In this document: positions 52,841 through 62,591 of the stretch, in pieces | How positions within the stretch are numbered: the stretch's first letter is position 1 | Layout: the number at the start of each line of letters is the position of its first letter | Assembly: GCF_000292915.1 (NCBI RefSeq) | Contig: NC_018513.1 | Coordinates: forward strand, 2,976,001 to 3,040,000 | Origin: Burkholderia cepacia GG4 | GTDB taxonomy: Bacteria; Pseudomonadota; Gammaproteobacteria; Burkholderiales; Burkholderiaceae | Reading direction: 5' to 3' | Length of the DNA stretch: 64,000 nucleotides | The notes under the pieces: generated by a model | What the model was told of the DNA's origin: nothing | Databases searched by the model: none | The model's input: only the letters and a program-made list of their open reading frames with translations | Made by a program: the position numbers and the translations under genes

Positions 52841-54757
52841 TCATGATTTCAACACCGCGTCGAGCGCGCCGCGCAGTGCATTGGTCAGCAGCAGCGCTTC
52901 TGCGCGCGCAAGATCGTCGCATGTGACGACACGCTCCACCGCGCCGAACGCCCGGTCGTCGAGCAGCACGCCGCGCATCACGCCCGGCAGCACGCCGCTC
53001 GTCAGCGGCGGCGTCACCCATTGGCCGTCGAGCTTCACGAACAGGTTCGAGCGCCCGCCTTCCGTCACCTCGCCGCGCTCGTTGACGAACAGCATGTCGA
53101 AACCGCCGAGCGCTTCCGCCGCCTGCCATGCACGGTCGTATTCGGCGCGGCGCGTCGTCTTGTGCAGCAGCAATGCGTCGTCGGTGCGGGTCGGCGCGAA
53201 GCCGTGCGCGGACGCGAGCATCACGCCGACCGGCCCCGCGGGTAGCGCCTTCAGCGGTGCGGAAATAATATCGACGGTGCCGTCCTTCGCGAGCGCGAGC
53301 TTCATCCGGTACCGGCCGTCACCGTCGAGTGCCGCGCAACGCGCGGCGATCTCGCGGCGCAACGCATCGGCGTCGAAGCGGAAGCCGAACGCATCCGCAC
53401 TGCGCTGCAGCCGCGCGAGATGGCGCGCGAGATGCCGGATGCCGTCCGCACGGGTCGCGGCGGTGGTCTCGAACAGCTGGAAGCCGGGATCGGCGTCGGT
53501 CAGGAATCGCGCTTTCAATTCGCACTCCGCATATTCGTCGGCGGCGACGCTGTCGAGCACGATGCCCGCGCCGACGCCCATCATGCCGCGTCGCCGGCCG
53601 GCCGCCGCCGTTGCCGGGCCATGCGCGTCGATCGTTTCGCCGGCAGCGGCACCGACCGCCTCGAGGGTCAGTGTCCGGATCGCGACCGACAGGCAGAAAT
53701 CGCCGCAGCCGGCCGCGCCGTCGGGCGACGCCTCGGTCGCGACATCCCGCGGGGCGTCGAGCCAGCCGATCGCACCGGTATAGAGCCCGCGCGGCGTCGA
53801 CTCGATCGCGTCGATCAGCTCCATGGTCTTGTGCTTCGGCGCACCGGTGATCGACCCGCACGGAAACAGCGCGCGCAGCATCTGCGCGAACGTCGTGCCG
53901 GCGCGCCAACCGGCCTCGACCGTCGACGTCATCTGCCACACCGACGCATACGGTTCGACGGAGAACAGCGCCGGCACCTTGACGGTGCCCGTGCGCGCGA
54001 TCCGCGATACGTCGTTGCGCAGCAGGTCGACGATCATCACGTTTTCCGCGCGGTTCTTCGGATCGTTCGCGAGGAACGCGGCAGCCGCCGCATCGTCGCG
54101 GGGATCGGCCGAACGCGGCGCGGTGCCCTTCATCGGCCGCGCGCGCAGCACGTCGCCGTGCTTCTCGACGAACAGCTCGGGCGAGCACGACACGACCCAC
54201 TCGCCGCCGGGCAGCGCGATCAGCGCGCCGTACCGCACGGGCTGGCGCGCGCGCAGCCGCCGGTACAGCGCGAGCGGCGTGCCGAAAACGTCGAAATTCA
54301 GCCGGTACGTGTAGTTGACCTGATACGAATCGCCGGCGCGCAGCGCATCGTGCACCGCGGCGATCGCCGCGTCGAACGCGTCGCGCGACACGCTTTTCGC
54401 AACATGCGCGACGCCCGCGATCGACGGCGGGCCGCCGCCATCCTGCTGCGCGAGCCACGCGTCGACTTCGTCGCGCGACAGGCGCTCGCAGCGTGCATAC
54501 AGCAAAAAGCGCAGCGGGGCATGGCCCGGCTGCGCTCTTTCCAGATTGCGTCCGAATTCGTAATCGCCGACGACGACCGCATGCAGCCCGTCGCGCAGAT
54601 CCTGCGCCACCGCCGCATCGAGTTCGTCGAGCCGTGCCGGATCCGTGCACACGCGCTCGTGCACGAAACCGGAATACAAACGACTCGACCGCGCGGACGC
54701 GGTCGAGTCGCAATCGTCCAAGAGCGCGAACGACGCGCTCTCGTTGCCTTCAGTCAT
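52841..54757 (-). CDS. pabB: Fused aminodeoxychorismate synthase component I / aminodeoxychorismate lyase (PabB-PabC)
   Basis: 638 residues. The N-terminal 430 or so are a chorismate-binding PabB domain (SYQVNYTYRLNF, RPMKGTAPR, CGSITGAPKHKTMELI, YTGAIGW, GMMGVGAGIVLDS). The rest is a class IV PLP fold like PabC, with the PLP Lys in LLLHKTTRRAEYDRAW and VNERGEVTEGGRSNLF. Together they would make 4-aminobenzoate from chorismate with ammonia from a separate PabA. It starts only 4 bases after the dnaJ stop, so it is probably co-transcribed with the chaperones. Confidence 0.9.
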   Translation of the reverse strand: MTEGNESASFALLDDCDSTASARSSRLYSGFVHERVCTDPARLDELDAAVAQDLRDGLHAVVVGDYEFGRNLERAQPGHAPLRFLLYARCERLSRDEVDAWLAQQDGGGPPSIAGVAHVAKSVSRDAFDAAIAAVHDALRAGDSYQVNYTYRLNFDVFGTPLALYRRLRARQPVRYGALIALPGGEWVVSCSPELFVEKHGDVLRARPMKGTAPRSADPRDDAAAAAFLANDPKNRAENVMIVDLLRNDVSRIARTGTVKVPALFSVEPYASVWQMTSTVEAGWRAGTTFAQMLRALFPCGSITGAPKHKTMELIDAIESTPRGLYTGAIGWLDAPRDVATEASPDGAAGCGDFCLSVAIRTLTLEAVGAAAGETIDAHGPATAAAGRRRGMMGVGAGIVLDSVAADEYAECELKARFLTDADPGFQLFETTAATRADGIRHLARHLARLQRSADAFGFRFDADALRREIAARCAALDGDGRYRMKLALAKDGTVDIISAPLKALPAGPVGVMLASAHGFAPTRTDDALLLHKTTRRAEYDRAWQAAEALGGFDMLFVNERGEVTEGGRSNLFVKLDGQWVTPPLTSGVLPGVMRGVLLDDRAFGAVERVVTCDDLARAEALLLTNALRGALDAVLKS

Positions 54758-54761
54758 GCCG

Positions 54762-55898
54762 TTACTCGAAGAAGCTCTTCACCCGGTCGAACCAGCTCTT
54801 GCTCTGCGGGCTGTGACGCGCACCGCCCTCGGCCAGCGACTTCTCGAACTGCTTGAGCAGGTCGCGCTGCTGGTCGGTCAGCTTCACGGGCGTCTCGACC
54901 TGCACGTGCACGTACAGATCGCCCGCGATGCTCGAACGCAAACCCTTGATCCCCTTGCCGCGCAGGCGGAACGTCTTGCCCGACTGCGTGCCTTCCGGCA
55001 CCGGGAACGACGCACGGCCGGCCAGCGTCGGCACCTCGATCTCGCCGCCGAGTGCGGCGGTCGTGAACGGGATCGGCATCTGGCAGTGGAGATCGTCGCC
55101 GTCGCGCTCGAACACCGAGTGCGGCTTGATATGGATCTCGACGTACAGGTCGCCCGGCGGCCCGCCGTTGATGCCCGGCTCGCCGTTGCCGGCCGAGCGG
55201 ATCCGCATCCCGTCGTCGATGCCGGCCGGGATCTTCACTTCGAGCGTCTTGGTTTCCTTCACCTTGCCCGAGCCGTGGCAATGCACACATGGTTCGGGGA
55301 TGTAGGTGCCGGTGCCGTGACACTTCGGGCAGGTCTGCTGGATGCTGAAGAAGCCCTGCGACATGCGCACCGTGCCCTGGCCGTGACAGGTCGGGCAGGT
55401 TTCCGGCTTCGTGCCGGGCTTCGCACCCGACCCGTGACAGACTTCGCACGACACCCAGCTCGGCACGCGGATCTGCGTGTCGTAGCCGTGCGCGGCCTGC
55501 TCGAGCGTGATTTCCATGCTGTAGCGCAGGTCGGCGCCGCGATACACCTGCGGGCCGCCACGGCCGCCGCGCGCGGCACCGCCCGCGGCCTGACCGAAGA
55601 TGTCGCCGAAGATGTCGCCGAACGCATCCGCGAAACCGCCGAAACCCTGGCCGCCCGCACCACCCATGTTCGGATCGACGCCCGCGTGGCCGTACTGGTC
55701 GTACGCCGCGCGCTTCTGGTCGTCCGACAGCATTTCATAGGCTTCCTTCACTTCCTTGAAATGCTCTTCCGCATCCTTGCTGTCCGGATTGCGGTCCGGG
55801 TGATACTTCATCGCAAGCTTGCGATACGCCTTCTTGATTTCGTCGTCGCTCGCATTCTTTGCGACGCCCAGAACCTCGTAGTAATCCCGTTTCGCCAT
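54762..55898 (-). CDS. dnaJ: Chaperone DnaJ
   Basis: 378 residues. The J domain (1-70) has the HPD motif in KYHPDRNPD; then come a Gly/Phe-rich region ([17 protein letters not shown]) and four zinc-binding CxxCxGxG repeats ([32 protein letters not shown]). It delivers unfolded protein to DnaK and speeds its ATPase. It lies 253 bases after dnaK; that gap holds a strong GC hairpin but no gene. Confidence 0.98.
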   Translation of the reverse strand: MAKRDYYEVLGVAKNASDDEIKKAYRKLAMKYHPDRNPDSKDAEEHFKEVKEAYEMLSDDQKRAAYDQYGHAGVDPNMGGAGGQGFGGFADAFGDIFGDIFGQAAGGAARGGRGGPQVYRGADLRYSMEITLEQAAHGYDTQIRVPSWVSCEVCHGSGAKPGTKPETCPTCHGQGTVRMSQGFFSIQQTCPKCHGTGTYIPEPCVHCHGSGKVKETKTLEVKIPAGIDDGMRIRSAGNGEPGINGGPPGDLYVEIHIKPHSVFERDGDDLHCQMPIPFTTAALGGEIEVPTLAGRASFPVPEGTQSGKTFRLRGKGIKGLRSSIAGDLYVHVQVETPVKLTDQQRDLLKQFEKSLAEGGARHSPQSKSWFDRVKSFFE

Positions 55899-56104
55899 AT
55901 CGATTCACTGTGCCGTCGCGCGTCACACACGCGGCGGCTCCTTTCGCCCGCAGTAAAGTCTCTCGACTCGTCTGGCGCTGCGCCGTCCGCGGACGGCTCG
56001 CGCAGCACCCGCCAAAAAACAAATGTGCCCGGAGGGCCGCGAAGCCCGCCAGGCGTGGAGTCGATCCGGCCATCCGGAAGGAAAGACAGACCGCTGTTCA
56101 GCCG

Positions 56105-56129
56105 CGCCGCGCGCGTGTCGCGCGCGGCG
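56105..56129. other. Perfect 11-bp GC hairpin in the dnaK-dnaJ gap
   Basis: CGCCGCGCGCG (56105-56115), a TGT loop and the exact complement (56119-56129) form a very stable stem, 23 bases after the dnaK stop. It lacks a T run. It could shield the dnaK mRNA end or lower dnaJ expression relative to dnaK. Confidence 0.6.
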
Positions 56130-56151
56130 TGCGGTGCCATGGCAACCCGGC

Positions 56152-58095
56152 TTAGTCCTTCTTCACTTCCTTGAACTCGGCGTCGACGACGTCGTCGGCA
56201 GCCTGCTGCGCACCGCCCGCGTGGGCCGCGCCTTCCGCTGCACCCGCCGCGCCGGCCTGCTGCGCCTGCATGTCGGCGTACATCTTTTCGCCGAGCTTCT
56301 GCGAAGCCTGACCGAGTTCCTCGACCTTCGCGTCGATCGCCGCCTTGTCGGCCGACGTATCCTTCAGCACGTCCTCGAGCGACTTCAGCGCCGCTTCGAT
56401 CTTTTCCTTCTCGCCCGCGTCCAGCTTGTCGCCGTACTCGGTGAGCGCCTTCTTCGTGCTGTGGACCAGCGCGTCGCCCTGGTTGCGCGAATCAGCCAGC
56501 TCGCGCAGCTTGTGGTCTTCCGCTGCGTTCGCTTCCGCGTCCTTGATCATCTGATCGATTTCAGCGTCGGACAGGCCCGAGTTCGCCTTGATCGTGATCT
56601 TGTTTTCCTTGCCGGTCGCCTTGTCCTTCGCGCCGACGTGCAGGATGCCGTTCGCGTCGATGTCGAAGGTCACTTCGATCTGCGGCACGCCGCGCGGCGA
56701 CGGCGGGATGCCTTCGAGGTTGAACTCGCCGAGCAGCTTGTTGCCTGCCGCCATCTCGCGTTCGCCCTGGAACACCTTGATCGTCACGGCCGACTGGTTG
56801 TCGTCCGCCGTCGAATACACTTGCGCGTGCTTCGTCGGGATCGTCGTGTTCTTGCTGATCATCTTCGTCATCACGCCGCCGAGCGTCTCGATACCGAGCG
56901 ACAGCGGGGTCACGTCGAGCAGCAGCACGTCCTTGCGATCGCCCGACAGGACCTGGCCCTGGATCGCCGCGCCAACTGCGACGGCTTCGTCCGGGTTCAC
57001 GTCACGGCGCGGATCCTTGCCGAAGAACTCCTTCACCTTTTCCAGCACCTTCGGCATGCGCGTCTGGCCGCCGACCAGGATCACGTCGTCGATGTCCGAC
57101 ACCTTGACGCCTGCGTCCTTGATCGCGATGCGGCACGGTTCGATCGTGCGCTCGACGAGGTCTTCCACCAGCGCTTCCAGCTTCGCGCGGGTGATCTTCA
57201 GGTTCAAGTGCTTCGGGCCCGATGCGTCGGCCGTGATGTACGGCAGGTTGATTTCGGTCTGCTGGCTCGACGACAGCTCGATCTTCGCCTTTTCAGCGGC
57301 TTCCTTCAGGCGCTGCAGCGCGAGCACGTCCTTCGACAGGTCGACGCCCTGCTCCTTCTTGAACTCGCCGATGATGTAATCGATGATGCGCTGGTCGAAG
57401 TCCTCGCCGCCGAGGAACGTGTCGCCGTTGGTCGACAGCACTTCGAACTGCATTTCGCCGTCGACGTCCGCGATCTCGATGATCGACACGTCGAACGTGC
57501 CGCCGCCGAGGTCATACACGGCGATCTTGCGGTCGCCCTTCTCGACCTTGTCGAGACCGAACGCGAGCGCGGCTGCAGTCGGCTCGTTGATGATCCGCTT
57601 GACTTCGAGGCCCGCGATGCGGCCGGCGTCCTTGGTCGCCTGGCGCTGGCTGTCGTTGAAGTACGCCGGCACCGTGATCACGGCTTCCGTGACCGGCTCG
57701 CCGAGGTAGTCTTCGGCCGTCTTCTTCATCTTGCGCAGCACTTCCGCCGAAACTTGCGGCGGCGCGAGCTTCTCGCCGTGTGCCTCGACCCATGCGTCAC
57801 CGTTGTCGGCCTTGACGATGGTGTACGGCATCAGGCCGATGTCCTTCTGGACTTCCTTCTCTTCGAAGCGGCGGCCGATCAGGCGCTTCACCGCGAACAG
57901 CGTGTTCTTCGGGTTGGTCACCGACTGACGCTTGGCCGGCGCGCCGACGAGCACTTCGTTATCGTCCATGTAGGCGATGATCGAGGGCGTCGTGCGCGTG
58001 CCTTCCGAGTTCTCGATGACCTTGACCTGGTTGCCTTCCATGATGGCGACGCACGAGTTCGTGGTGCCGAGGTCAATACCGATGATCTTTCCCAT
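56152..58095 (-). CDS. dnaK: Chaperone DnaK (Hsp70)
   Basis: 647 residues. [44 protein letters not shown] and [16 protein letters not shown] [14 protein letters not shown] define the ATPase domain. [14 protein letters not shown] marks the start of the substrate-binding domain, and the lid ends in a Gly/Ala-rich tail before [12 protein letters not shown]. It binds unfolded proteins with DnaJ and GrpE. A heat-shock-type promoter lies at 58185-58212. It is separated from grpE by a thioredoxin-like gene. Confidence 0.99.
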   Translation of the reverse strand: MGKIIGIDLGTTNSCVAIMEGNQVKVIENSEGTRTTPSIIAYMDDNEVLVGAPAKRQSVTNPKNTLFAVKRLIGRRFEEKEVQKDIGLMPYTIVKADNGDAWVEAHGEKLAPPQVSAEVLRKMKKTAEDYLGEPVTEAVITVPAYFNDSQRQATKDAGRIAGLEVKRIINEPTAAALAFGLDKVEKGDRKIAVYDLGGGTFDVSIIEIADVDGEMQFEVLSTNGDTFLGGEDFDQRIIDYIIGEFKKEQGVDLSKDVLALQRLKEAAEKAKIELSSSQQTEINLPYITADASGPKHLNLKITRAKLEALVEDLVERTIEPCRIAIKDAGVKVSDIDDVILVGGQTRMPKVLEKVKEFFGKDPRRDVNPDEAVAVGAAIQGQVLSGDRKDVLLLDVTPLSLGIETLGGVMTKMISKNTTIPTKHAQVYSTADDNQSAVTIKVFQGEREMAAGNKLLGEFNLEGIPPSPRGVPQIEVTFDIDANGILHVGAKDKATGKENKITIKANSGLSDAEIDQMIKDAEANAAEDHKLRELADSRNQGDALVHSTKKALTEYGDKLDAGEKEKIEAALKSLEDVLKDTSADKAAIDAKVEELGQASQKLGEKMYADMQAQQAGAAGAAEGAAHAGGAQQAADDVVDAEFKEVKKD

Positions 58096-58184
58096 TTTTT
58101 CCTAATCTCCAGAAATGCTTGTTTGCTGCGCAAAACCCCACGTTTTGGGGCGGATTCGCGCGCCAGAATTCAACTCTGTTCCCG

Positions 58185-58212
58185 AAATGCGTCCGGCCAG
58201 CCCGTTTTCAAG
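58185..58212 (-). promoter_or_regulatory. Possible heat-shock (sigma32) promoter of dnaK
   Basis: On the minus strand CTTGAA (58212-58207) is followed after 14 bases by ACGCATTT (58192-58185), close to the sigma32 pattern CTTGAA-N13-15-CCCCATnT. Transcription would begin near 58178, leaving a leader of about 80 bases. The -35 is perfect and the -10 is moderate. Confidence 0.5.
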
Positions 58213-58243
58213 ACCCGCCAAGCGATGCGGATATTAAATTTTT

Positions 58244-58699
58244 TCAATCGCCGCCGGTAGCCGGATCGTTCGGACCGCGGTCGTGCTCGCCCGCCGCCGC
58301 GACCTTCGCGCGCGCCGCCGACACCGCCGCCTGGAACTGCGCGAGGCCATGCCAGCCGGTCGCGCGCCCGAGACGCTTGCCGCGGTGGAAGAAGAACCAC
58401 GTCGGCACGCCGTGCAGGCCGAAGCGGCGCCCCAGCTCGTGGTGTTCGTACACGTTGCAGTGGAACCACTTCAGGTCCAGCGCGCGAATCGCGTCGGGCT
58501 GGGCAAGCATCGCCTTCTTCGCGATCTCGCAGTTGAAGCAGTCGACACCCCAGAAGAACACCACGGCGAGTGCGTCCCCCAAGGGGACTTCCTCCGGGGC
58601 GTCGCCGGCGCCGTCGATGCCCGCGTCGAACGTGTCGGCGGCGAGCCCCCGCATGTCGAAGGCCTCGAACGCGGCCGGATCGACGCCGGCGGGAACCAT
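58244..58699 (-). CDS. Thioredoxin-fold protein between grpE and dnaK
   Basis: 151 residues. VVFFWGVDCFNCEIAKKAM carries a CxxC active site (Cys-Phe-Asn-Cys), and GLHGVPTWFFFHRGKRLGRATG supplies the cis-Pro loop and the following strand of thioredoxins. The N-terminal 45 residues are acidic and Ala-rich. No signal peptide is seen, so it is probably cytoplasmic. It lies 10 bases after grpE. Placement in the chaperone cluster suggests redox help during heat or oxidative stress, but its partner is unknown. Confidence 0.82.
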   Translation of the reverse strand: MVPAGVDPAAFEAFDMRGLAADTFDAGIDGAGDAPEEVPLGDALAVVFFWGVDCFNCEIAKKAMLAQPDAIRALDLKWFHCNVYEHHELGRRFGLHGVPTWFFFHRGKRLGRATGWHGLAQFQAAVSAARAKVAAAGEHDRGPNDPATGGD

Positions 58700-58709
58700 C
58701 GCGCCGGCC

Positions 58710-59255
58710 TTACTTCGGCTGCGCGACGGTGACGAGCGCCGGGCGCAGCACGCGGTCGGCGATCGTGTAGCCCTTTTGCAGCACGGCGACGACGGTGTTC
58801 GGCTCCTGCTCGGCCGGCACCATCGAAATCGCCTGGTGCTGGTGCGGATCGAACTTCTCGCCGACCGGGTTGATCGCGACGACGCGGCCCTTCTCGAGCG
58901 CGCTCGTCAGCTGGCGCAGCGTCAGCTCGACACCCTCGCGCACCTTCGTGATGTCGCCGGACGTGTCGCTGACGGCCGCCTCGAGGCTGTCCAGCACGGG
59001 CAGCAGGTGCTCCGCGAAGCTTTCGATCGCAAACTTGTGCGCCTTCGAGACGTCGTCCTGCGCGCGGCGGCGGACGTTCTCGGTCTCGGCCTTCGCCCGC
59101 AGGTAGCTCTCCTGCAGCTCGGCGACCTTGGCTTGAGCCTCCGCGAGCGCCGCGTCGGCTGCTTCGGCGGCAGGAGCAGCGCCTTGCGCCGCCTGCTTCT
59201 CGCTACCGATGTCTTCGGCCGATTGGGTAGCCGGGTTCTCTTGCGTGTTTTCCAT
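58710..59255 (-). CDS. grpE: Nucleotide exchange factor GrpE
   Basis: 181 residues. A disordered Ala/Glu-rich N-terminus leads into a long helix ([30 protein letters not shown]), followed by [16 protein letters not shown] and the C-terminal beta domain ([38 protein letters not shown]). It releases ADP from DnaK. A good heat-shock-type promoter lies about 80-110 bases upstream. It is the first gene of the grpE-trx-dnaK-dnaJ-pabBC group. Confidence 0.98.
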   Translation of the reverse strand: MENTQENPATQSAEDIGSEKQAAQGAAPAAEAADAALAEAQAKVAELQESYLRAKAETENVRRRAQDDVSKAHKFAIESFAEHLLPVLDSLEAAVSDTSGDITKVREGVELTLRQLTSALEKGRVVAINPVGEKFDPHQHQAISMVPAEQEPNTVVAVLQKGYTIADRVLRPALVTVAQPK

Positions 59256-59607
59256 GTCGCTGAAAGTCGATTAGAGGTTGAAGCCAAATCGGCAACCGCC
59301 AGCTCGTATACCGGCGGCACCGCACATTGTTGGTGCAAATAAGGGCGAAAACTGCAATTTCAAGAGGGTTATTCGCCGGCATTCGCCAATGCCGCGAAAC
59401 AACCGCGCGGCACGCCGCCCGATTGCGCGCATTTGCCGCCAAATCGGAGGAAACGGCCTGTAACAACGCTTACCCGACAAGTACTAGCTCGGCACAGGGG
59501 GCTGCACTACACTCCACTCAAGCGTCGGAAAAGCGTGTTAACCCCTAGCTGACCGTCGCCTGACATCCACCTGGCGCCGCATTCACCGTCTTGTCGAGGC
59601 GAGTACC
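59256..59607. other. Gene-free stretch carrying the grpE promoter region
   Basis: No coding region was recognised here. The part nearest grpE holds the heat-shock-type promoter and a leader of about 75 bases. The rest, 59365-59607, has an AT-rich part near 59530-59545, but no clear hairpin, repeat or CIRCE operator (TTAGCACTC-N9-GAGTGCTAA) was seen. Confidence 0.5.
59337..59364 (-). promoter_or_regulatory. Heat-shock (sigma32) promoter of grpE
   Basis: On the minus strand CTTGAA (59364-59359), 13 bases, then CCCTTATTT (59345-59337) matches the sigma32 pattern CTTGAA-N13-15-CCCCATnT well. Transcription would begin near 59330. Confidence 0.7.
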
Positions 59608-59769
59608 GTGAAACTGACCTTTGCCATATCGGTGGTCGCGCTGGTACTGATCGCCGGCACCACCACCATCTGCCTGTCGGGAGCCGTCACCGACCGCACG
59701 ACCGAATACGGAAGCGCGCTGGCGACGTTCGACCAGATGTTCAGCTCCCACCAGAAAATCTGTCGATGA
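59608..59769 (+). CDS. Small single-helix membrane protein (hypothetical, 53 residues)
   Basis: A GTG-started frame of 53 codons. Residues 3-25 form one strongly hydrophobic helix (LTFAISVVALVLIAGTT), followed by a short polar tail (GAVTDRTTEYGSALATFDQ). AGGCGAG lies 5-6 bases before the GTG. It looks like a membrane-anchored or secreted small protein. Its 3' end overlaps the end of the hslR gene by 29 bases in convergent fashion. I do not recognise a family, and expression is not shown. Confidence 0.45.
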   Translation: MKLTFAISVVALVLIAGTTTICLSGAVTDRTTEYGSALATFDQMFSSHQKICR

Positions 59770-60148
59770 TGCGCCGGTCGCGCTTGGTCGGCCGGCCGTG
59801 CAGTTCGGCTGCCGGCTCGCGATAGGTGCGCCGCCGCTCCAGTTCGGCGAGCCGCGCGGCACGCCCCGCTTCGGTTTCCTCGTAAAGCGTCTGCGCAATG
59901 CTCGCGGGCCCGCGCAGGTCGCAAATACCCAGCACGGCAATGTGCCAGACGACACCGTCGATCGCAATCTCGACCTCGTCGCCGACCCGCACGTCCTTGG
60001 CCGGCTTGACCGCCGCGCCGCCGATCTTCACGTGCCCCTTGTCGACCGCGTCGGACGCGAGCGAGCGGGTCTTGAAGAAGCGGGCCGCCCACAGCCACTT
60101 GTCGATGCGCAGCTTCGCGCCGGGTTCCGTCGAAATCCTGTAATTCAT
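59741..60148 (-). CDS. hslR: Heat-shock ribosome-associated S4-domain protein Hsp15
   Basis: 135 residues. An S4 RNA-binding domain fills the first 65 residues (RIDKWLWAARFFKTRSLASDAVDKGHVKIGG), followed by a basic C-terminal tail (PTKRDRRIIDRF). Hsp15 binds 50S subunits with a stalled peptidyl-tRNA and helps recycle them. Placement between hemH and grpE in a chaperone block fits a heat-shock role. It lies 86 bases after hemH. Confidence 0.93.
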   Translation of the reverse strand: MNYRISTEPGAKLRIDKWLWAARFFKTRSLASDAVDKGHVKIGGAAVKPAKDVRVGDEVEIAIDGVVWHIAVLGICDLRGPASIAQTLYEETEAGRAARLAELERRRTYREPAAELHGRPTKRDRRIIDRFSGGS

Positions 60149-60234
60149 GTCAGCCTCCGCCGGGCCGCCGCCACGCGGCCGACCGCCCCCTCGGGGGCAG
60201 CGAACGCAATGCGCGCAGGGGCCGCGTCGTCATT

Positions 60235-61299
60235 TCAATTCACCGTTTCGGGTTGGGCGGCCTTCACGGGCCAGCCCTGCAGGTTCTCGGCGACGATCTC
60301 GCCGAGCGCGCCGATCCACGCGGGCGCGCCGTTCAGGCACGGAATCCGGTGGAACGCCTGGCCGCCGCCGGCGATGAATTCGTCGCGCACTTCCATCCCG
60401 ATCTCCTCGATCGTCTCCAGACAATCGGCCGTGAAACCGGGACAGAACACGTCGGCCCGCCGCACGCCGGCCTCGCCGAGCTCGCGCAGCGTCGGCGCCG
60501 TGTACGGCTGCAGCCACTCCGCCTTGCCGAAGCGCGACTGGAAGGTCACGCGGCATTCGAGCGTCGACAGCCCAAGCGCGGCCATCAGCAGCGCGCCCGT
60601 CTGCTGGCACTGGTCGTGATAGGGATCGCCGAGGTCGAGCGTGCGCTTCGGCACGCCGTGAAAGCTCAGCACGAGCTTGTCGCCGGCCGCGAAGTCGGGC
60701 CGGCCGTGCTGCGCCCAGTACTGGCGCACCTGCTCGGCGAGCGCGTGGATGTAGGCCGGATGGTCGGCGTAATGCCGCACCGTGCGCACTTCCGGCTGGT
60801 TGCGCATCCGCGCGAGCGCGCCGAACGCGGCATCGAATGCCGTCGCGGTGGTCGACGCCGAATATTGCGGATACATCGGCATCAGCAGCACGCGCTCGAC
60901 GCCCGCGCGCTTGAACTGCGCGAGCGCCTGCGCAATGTTCGGGCTGCCGTAGCGCATCGCGTAGTCGACCATCACCTGGTAGCCGTTCGACGCGAGCAGG
61001 TGCCGCACGCCGTCGGTCTGGCGCTCGGTGTACACGCGCAGCGGCGAGCCCTCGGGCATCCACACGGCCGCGTATTTCTTCGCGGACGCGCGCCCGCGCA
61101 GCGGCAGGATCAGCGTGCGCAGCAGCACCTGCCAGACGACCTGCGGGATTTCGACGACGCGGGGATCCGACAGGAATTCGGCCAGATAGCGCCGCACCGC
61201 GCGCGGGGTCGGGGCGTCGGGCGTGCCGAGGTTGATCAGCAGCACGCCGATGCGATGGGCAGCTGCGACGCTCGAAGGCGGCTCAAGATCGAAACGCAT
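60235..61299 (-). CDS. hemH: Ferrochelatase HemH
   Basis: 354 residues. It has [35 protein letters not shown] at the start, [22 protein letters not shown] with the active-site His, [16 protein letters not shown] and a C-terminal Glu-rich [14 protein letters not shown] segment with the second metal-binding residues. It inserts iron into protoporphyrin IX, the last step of haem synthesis. The start at 61299 (MRFDLEPP) was preferred to an alternative codon at 61341. It follows hrcA after 138 bases. Confidence 0.97.
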   Translation of the reverse strand: MRFDLEPPSSVAAAHRIGVLLINLGTPDAPTPRAVRRYLAEFLSDPRVVEIPQVVWQVLLRTLILPLRGRASAKKYAAVWMPEGSPLRVYTERQTDGVRHLLASNGYQVMVDYAMRYGSPNIAQALAQFKRAGVERVLLMPMYPQYSASTTATAFDAAFGALARMRNQPEVRTVRHYADHPAYIHALAEQVRQYWAQHGRPDFAAGDKLVLSFHGVPKRTLDLGDPYHDQCQQTGALLMAALGLSTLECRVTFQSRFGKAEWLQPYTAPTLRELGEAGVRRADVFCPGFTADCLETIEEIGMEVRDEFIAGGGQAFHRIPCLNGAPAWIGALGEIVAENLQGWPVKAAQPETVN

Positions 61300-61437
61300 G
61301 GGCAGGAACGTGCTCGGGGCACGCAGTCGGACGGCCCTCAATTATAGCGGGCCGCCTCGCTCGGGTCGGCTGGCCGTTCGGCCGACTGGCGGCGCGCCCG
61401 GTGCCGCGGCACGATGGCGGAACGGTGTCGGCGCCGG

Positions 61438-62460
61438 CTACTGCTGGCTCAGCGTGAGCGACAGCAGGCGCGCGGTGATGTCGACGATCGGGATCACGCG
61501 GTTGTACGCCATGCGGGTCGGGCCGATCACGCCGAGCGTGCCGACGATCTGGCCGTTCACCTCGTACGGCGCGGTGACGACGCTCATTTCCTCGATCGGC
61601 ACGAGCGTCGATTCGCCGCCGATGAAGATCTGCACGCCCTGGGCGTGGCTCGACACGTCGAGCAGTTGCAGGAGGCCCGTCTTTTGGTCGAATACGTCGA
61701 ACAGCTTGCGCAGCCGCGCCATGTCGGACGACAGATCCGCCACTTCGAGCAGGTTGCGCTCGCCGGAAATGAGCACCGTGTCCTCGGTGTCGGGCACCTC
61801 GGTGCTGGCCGTCACGGCCGCGTGCATCAGCGTGGTCATGTCGCCGCGCAGCTGGTCGATCTCGTCGCGCAGGCGGCGGCGCACCTCGTCGAACGACAGG
61901 CCGGCGAAGTGCGCATTGATGTAGTTGGACGCCTCGGTCAGCTGCGACGGCGAATAGTCGCGCGGCGTCGCGAGCATCCGGTTCTGCACGTCGCCCTCGG
62001 GGGTGACGATGATCAGCAGGATGCGCCTGTCCGACAGGCGCATGAACTCGATCTGCTTGAACACGTGGCTGCGGCGCGGCGTCAGCACGACGCCCGCGAA
62101 CTGCGACAGGTTCGACAGCACGCTCGCCGCGGCCGCCACCACCCGCTGCTGCGGCTCGCCGGCCTGCAGCGTGTTCTGTACCTGCCGCGCGACGGCCTCG
62201 GCGTCGATCGGCGCCTCGACCGTCAGCATCGTGTCGACGAACAGGCGATAGCCCCGCGGCGTCGGGATGCGGCCGGCCGACGTGTGCGGGCTCGACACGA
62301 GGCCGAGCTCCTCCAGGTCGGACATCACGTTGCGGATCGTCGCCGGGCTCAGCTCGAGCCCGGAATAACGGGACAACGTGCGCGAGCCGACCGGCTGACC
62401 GTCGGCGATATACCGTTCGATCAGGGTTTTCAGGAGGGTTCGTGCGCGAGGATCTAGCAT
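61438..62460 (-). CDS. hrcA: Heat-inducible transcription repressor HrcA
   Basis: 340 residues. A winged-helix DNA-binding domain ([48 protein letters not shown]) is followed by a GAF-like dimerisation half with [20 protein letters not shown]. HrcA represses chaperone genes by binding CIRCE operators. No CIRCE was found anywhere near grpE or dnaK in this window, so its targets (usually groESL) must lie elsewhere. The start at 62460 has no ribosome site, but TAAAAT lies 8 bases upstream. It is divergent from nadK. Confidence 0.96.
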   Translation of the reverse strand: MLDPRARTLLKTLIERYIADGQPVGSRTLSRYSGLELSPATIRNVMSDLEELGLVSSPHTSAGRIPTPRGYRLFVDTMLTVEAPIDAEAVARQVQNTLQAGEPQQRVVAAAASVLSNLSQFAGVVLTPRRSHVFKQIEFMRLSDRRILLIIVTPEGDVQNRMLATPRDYSPSQLTEASNYINAHFAGLSFDEVRRRLRDEIDQLRGDMTTLMHAAVTASTEVPDTEDTVLISGERNLLEVADLSSDMARLRKLFDVFDQKTGLLQLLDVSSHAQGVQIFIGGESTLVPIEEMSVVTAPYEVNGQIVGTLGVIGPTRMAYNRVIPIVDITARLLSLTLSQQ

Positions 62461-62591
62461 GGTGGAAAATTTTAGCGCAACCGCGCGACCGCGGCGAGTA
62501 TCCACGGCCACCGTCGCGCAGCCCGACCCGATCCGGCCCCGTCTGTGCACAGCCGGTTCTTTTCGTCAACGAGCTATGGTGTAATGCCGGC

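Noticed and set aside
58096..59607. Search for a CIRCE operator near dnaK and grpE
   Set aside because: No TTAGCACTC/GAGTGCTAA pair was found on either strand.
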